64,000 bases of DNA, from the NCBI RefSeq assembly GCF_048544455.1, contig NC_133535.1:83514120-83578119 (forward strand), given 5' to 3'. Source of the DNA: Silene latifolia (lineage: Eukaryota > Streptophyta > Magnoliopsida > Caryophyllales > Caryophyllaceae). Each line of letters starts with the position of its first letter. Positions within the stretch are counted from its first letter, which is position 1. The notes under the pieces were generated by a model, which was not told the origin of the DNA, did not search any database, and worked only from the letters and a program-made list of their open reading frames with translations. Of the stretch, positions 63,240-64,000 are shown piece by piece. Made by a program: the position numbers and the translations under genes.

Positions 63240-64000
63240 TGTTTATCAACTTCCTCTTTGATTTTAAGAGCCCATTCGGTCCTCATTCGACGAAGCTTCT
63301 GTTTCACGGGTTTGAAACCTGGTTTGATTGGAATTCGATGTTCTGCAATATCCCTGTCGATCGTTGGCATGTCCTTGTAAGACCAAGCGAAAATGTCATT
63401 GAAGTCGTGTAGGATGTCGATGAAACTGGCCCTTTCAGTTGGGTTTAGGGTCGTCCCTATCCTAAGTTCTTGGGGTTCTAGTTCGGTTCCTACATTGATG
63501 GGTTCGGTGTTCTCTATAACTGCTGCCCCTTCCCCCTCTTGTAATATTTCTTTGACTATGTGGGGAGTTAAATCGATTGAGTCTGGGTCAGGATCATCCT
63601 CATTGTCAACGTAAATAGAATTGCATTCAGAATAACATAAAGAGTAAGCAGAATCTGATTTATTCATATTAAATTTTGAAAAGAGTTGAAACAAAGATGC
63701 CATCTGTTCAGTAGTTAGTGGCAGTAAAGGGACAGCTGCTGGGACATTTCCCAAGCTACTGTTACTACTCGATGCTATGCTAGGAGGAACAAGGGGATGG
63801 GGAGTAACGACATGAGAAGACTCTCTAGCGACTTCTCTAGACTCAAACTCCGGTTCTGATTCCGACTCCGACTCTGACTCATATTCGTGGTCTTCGGGTT
63901 CTCCTTTGAACATCTCTCCTTCTCCAATAGTGAGCTTGAAGAGCCTTTCTTGGTTGTTAGTCCACTTGATAGACTTTCTCCATCCTTTCTGCTGATTTAG
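63185..64000 (-). pseudogene. pol: Protease-RT linker and RT start of H, continuing past the window
   Basis: On the minus strand an acidic start (ESESESESEPEFESREVA), then LTPHIVKEI, NPTERASFIDILHDFNDIFAWSYKDMPTIDRDIAEHRIPIKPGFKPVKQKLRRMRTEWALKIKEEVDKQCKAGFIK. This is the entry to Tat/Ogre RT. A frameshift near 63200 separates it from the main pol frame. Protease and gag lie beyond the right edge. Confidence 0.8.

Larger units (their letters stand above)
51141..64000 (-). mobile_element. Element H: Tat/Ogre-type retrotransposon with antisense genes
   Basis: On the minus strand: pol (from beyond 64000 to 60252), a region with two plus-strand genes (DUF7745-like 58189-59703, PMD 54889-57376), UTR, PPT (53496-53482), LTR (53481-51215) and PBS/leader (51214-51140). 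Tat elements with extra antisense ORFs between pol and the 3' LTR are known. Whether both antisense genes belong to one element, or two copies are fused near 57400-57950, is not settled. Confidence 0.72.

Noticed and set aside
1-64000. tRNA genes and ordinary host genes.
   Set aside because: None recognised by eye on either strand; all convincing coding sequence belongs to retroelements. A tRNA search program would be decisive.

Overview
This is plant repeat DNA: about 64 kb of nested LTR retrotransposons with no convincing host gene. The evidence for a plant is Ty3/gypsy Athila-type and Tat/Ogre-type elements, a Cassandra 5S-RNA TRIM element, a plant L1-type LINE tail, and retroelement-borne genes of the plant mobile domain (PMD) and Transposase_32/Athila-ORF2 types. 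A large-genome eudicot is likely. A Caryophyllaceae-like source is possible, because Tat elements with extra antisense genes are known there, but the species cannot be fixed from this sequence.

Layout. (A) 1-10789, plus strand: an Athila-like element with the end of its 5' LTR, a tRNA-Asp-type PBS, gag-protease, a second ORF (ORF2) and a 3' LTR, but no reverse transcriptase or integrase. (X) 10790-13779: remains of another ORF2 and unassigned DNA, then an LTR with chromovirus-like ends (13780-15037). (G) 15038-19545: 3' part of a Tat element with a fragment of an antisense PMD gene, PPT, LTR and PBS. (B) about 19546-29279, plus: an Athila element with decayed pol, a LINE insertion, ORF2 and a 3' LTR. 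(D) 29280-48992, minus: an Athila-like element without pol, split by (C) 30808-41957, plus, a complete pol-less element inserted in the ORF2 of D with a 5-bp target duplication. (E) 48993-50602, plus: LTR remnant and gag. Cassandra: 50605 to about 51140. (H) about 51140-64000, minus: a Tat/Ogre element with LTR, two intron-containing genes antisense to the element (PMD and DUF7745-like) and pol.

Two signals stand out. First, the LTR upstream regions and the DNA just before the extra genes carry arrays of short, CpG-rich, palindromic motifs. There are three motif types: CTCGATCGAG, ATCCG/GACG..CGTC, and CGCAGCA..TGCTGCG. In most cases a TATA box lies 20-150 bp downstream. The same CTCGATCGAG array occurs in an Athila-like LTR, in its gag reading frame, before its ORF2, and in an unrelated chromovirus-like LTR. 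This suggests that each element has two promoters (LTR and internal) under a shared, family-specific DNA-binding factor, possibly one encoded by the extra ORFs.

Second, the 3' UTRs of the Athila-like elements repeat a module made of a hairpin followed by a PPT-like GGTTTGGGGA string. One hairpin shows a GNRA loop and a compensatory base-pair change between copies. Three copies (A, C, D) are gag-protease plus ORF2 elements with no pol, so they probably moved using enzymes from relatives such as B.
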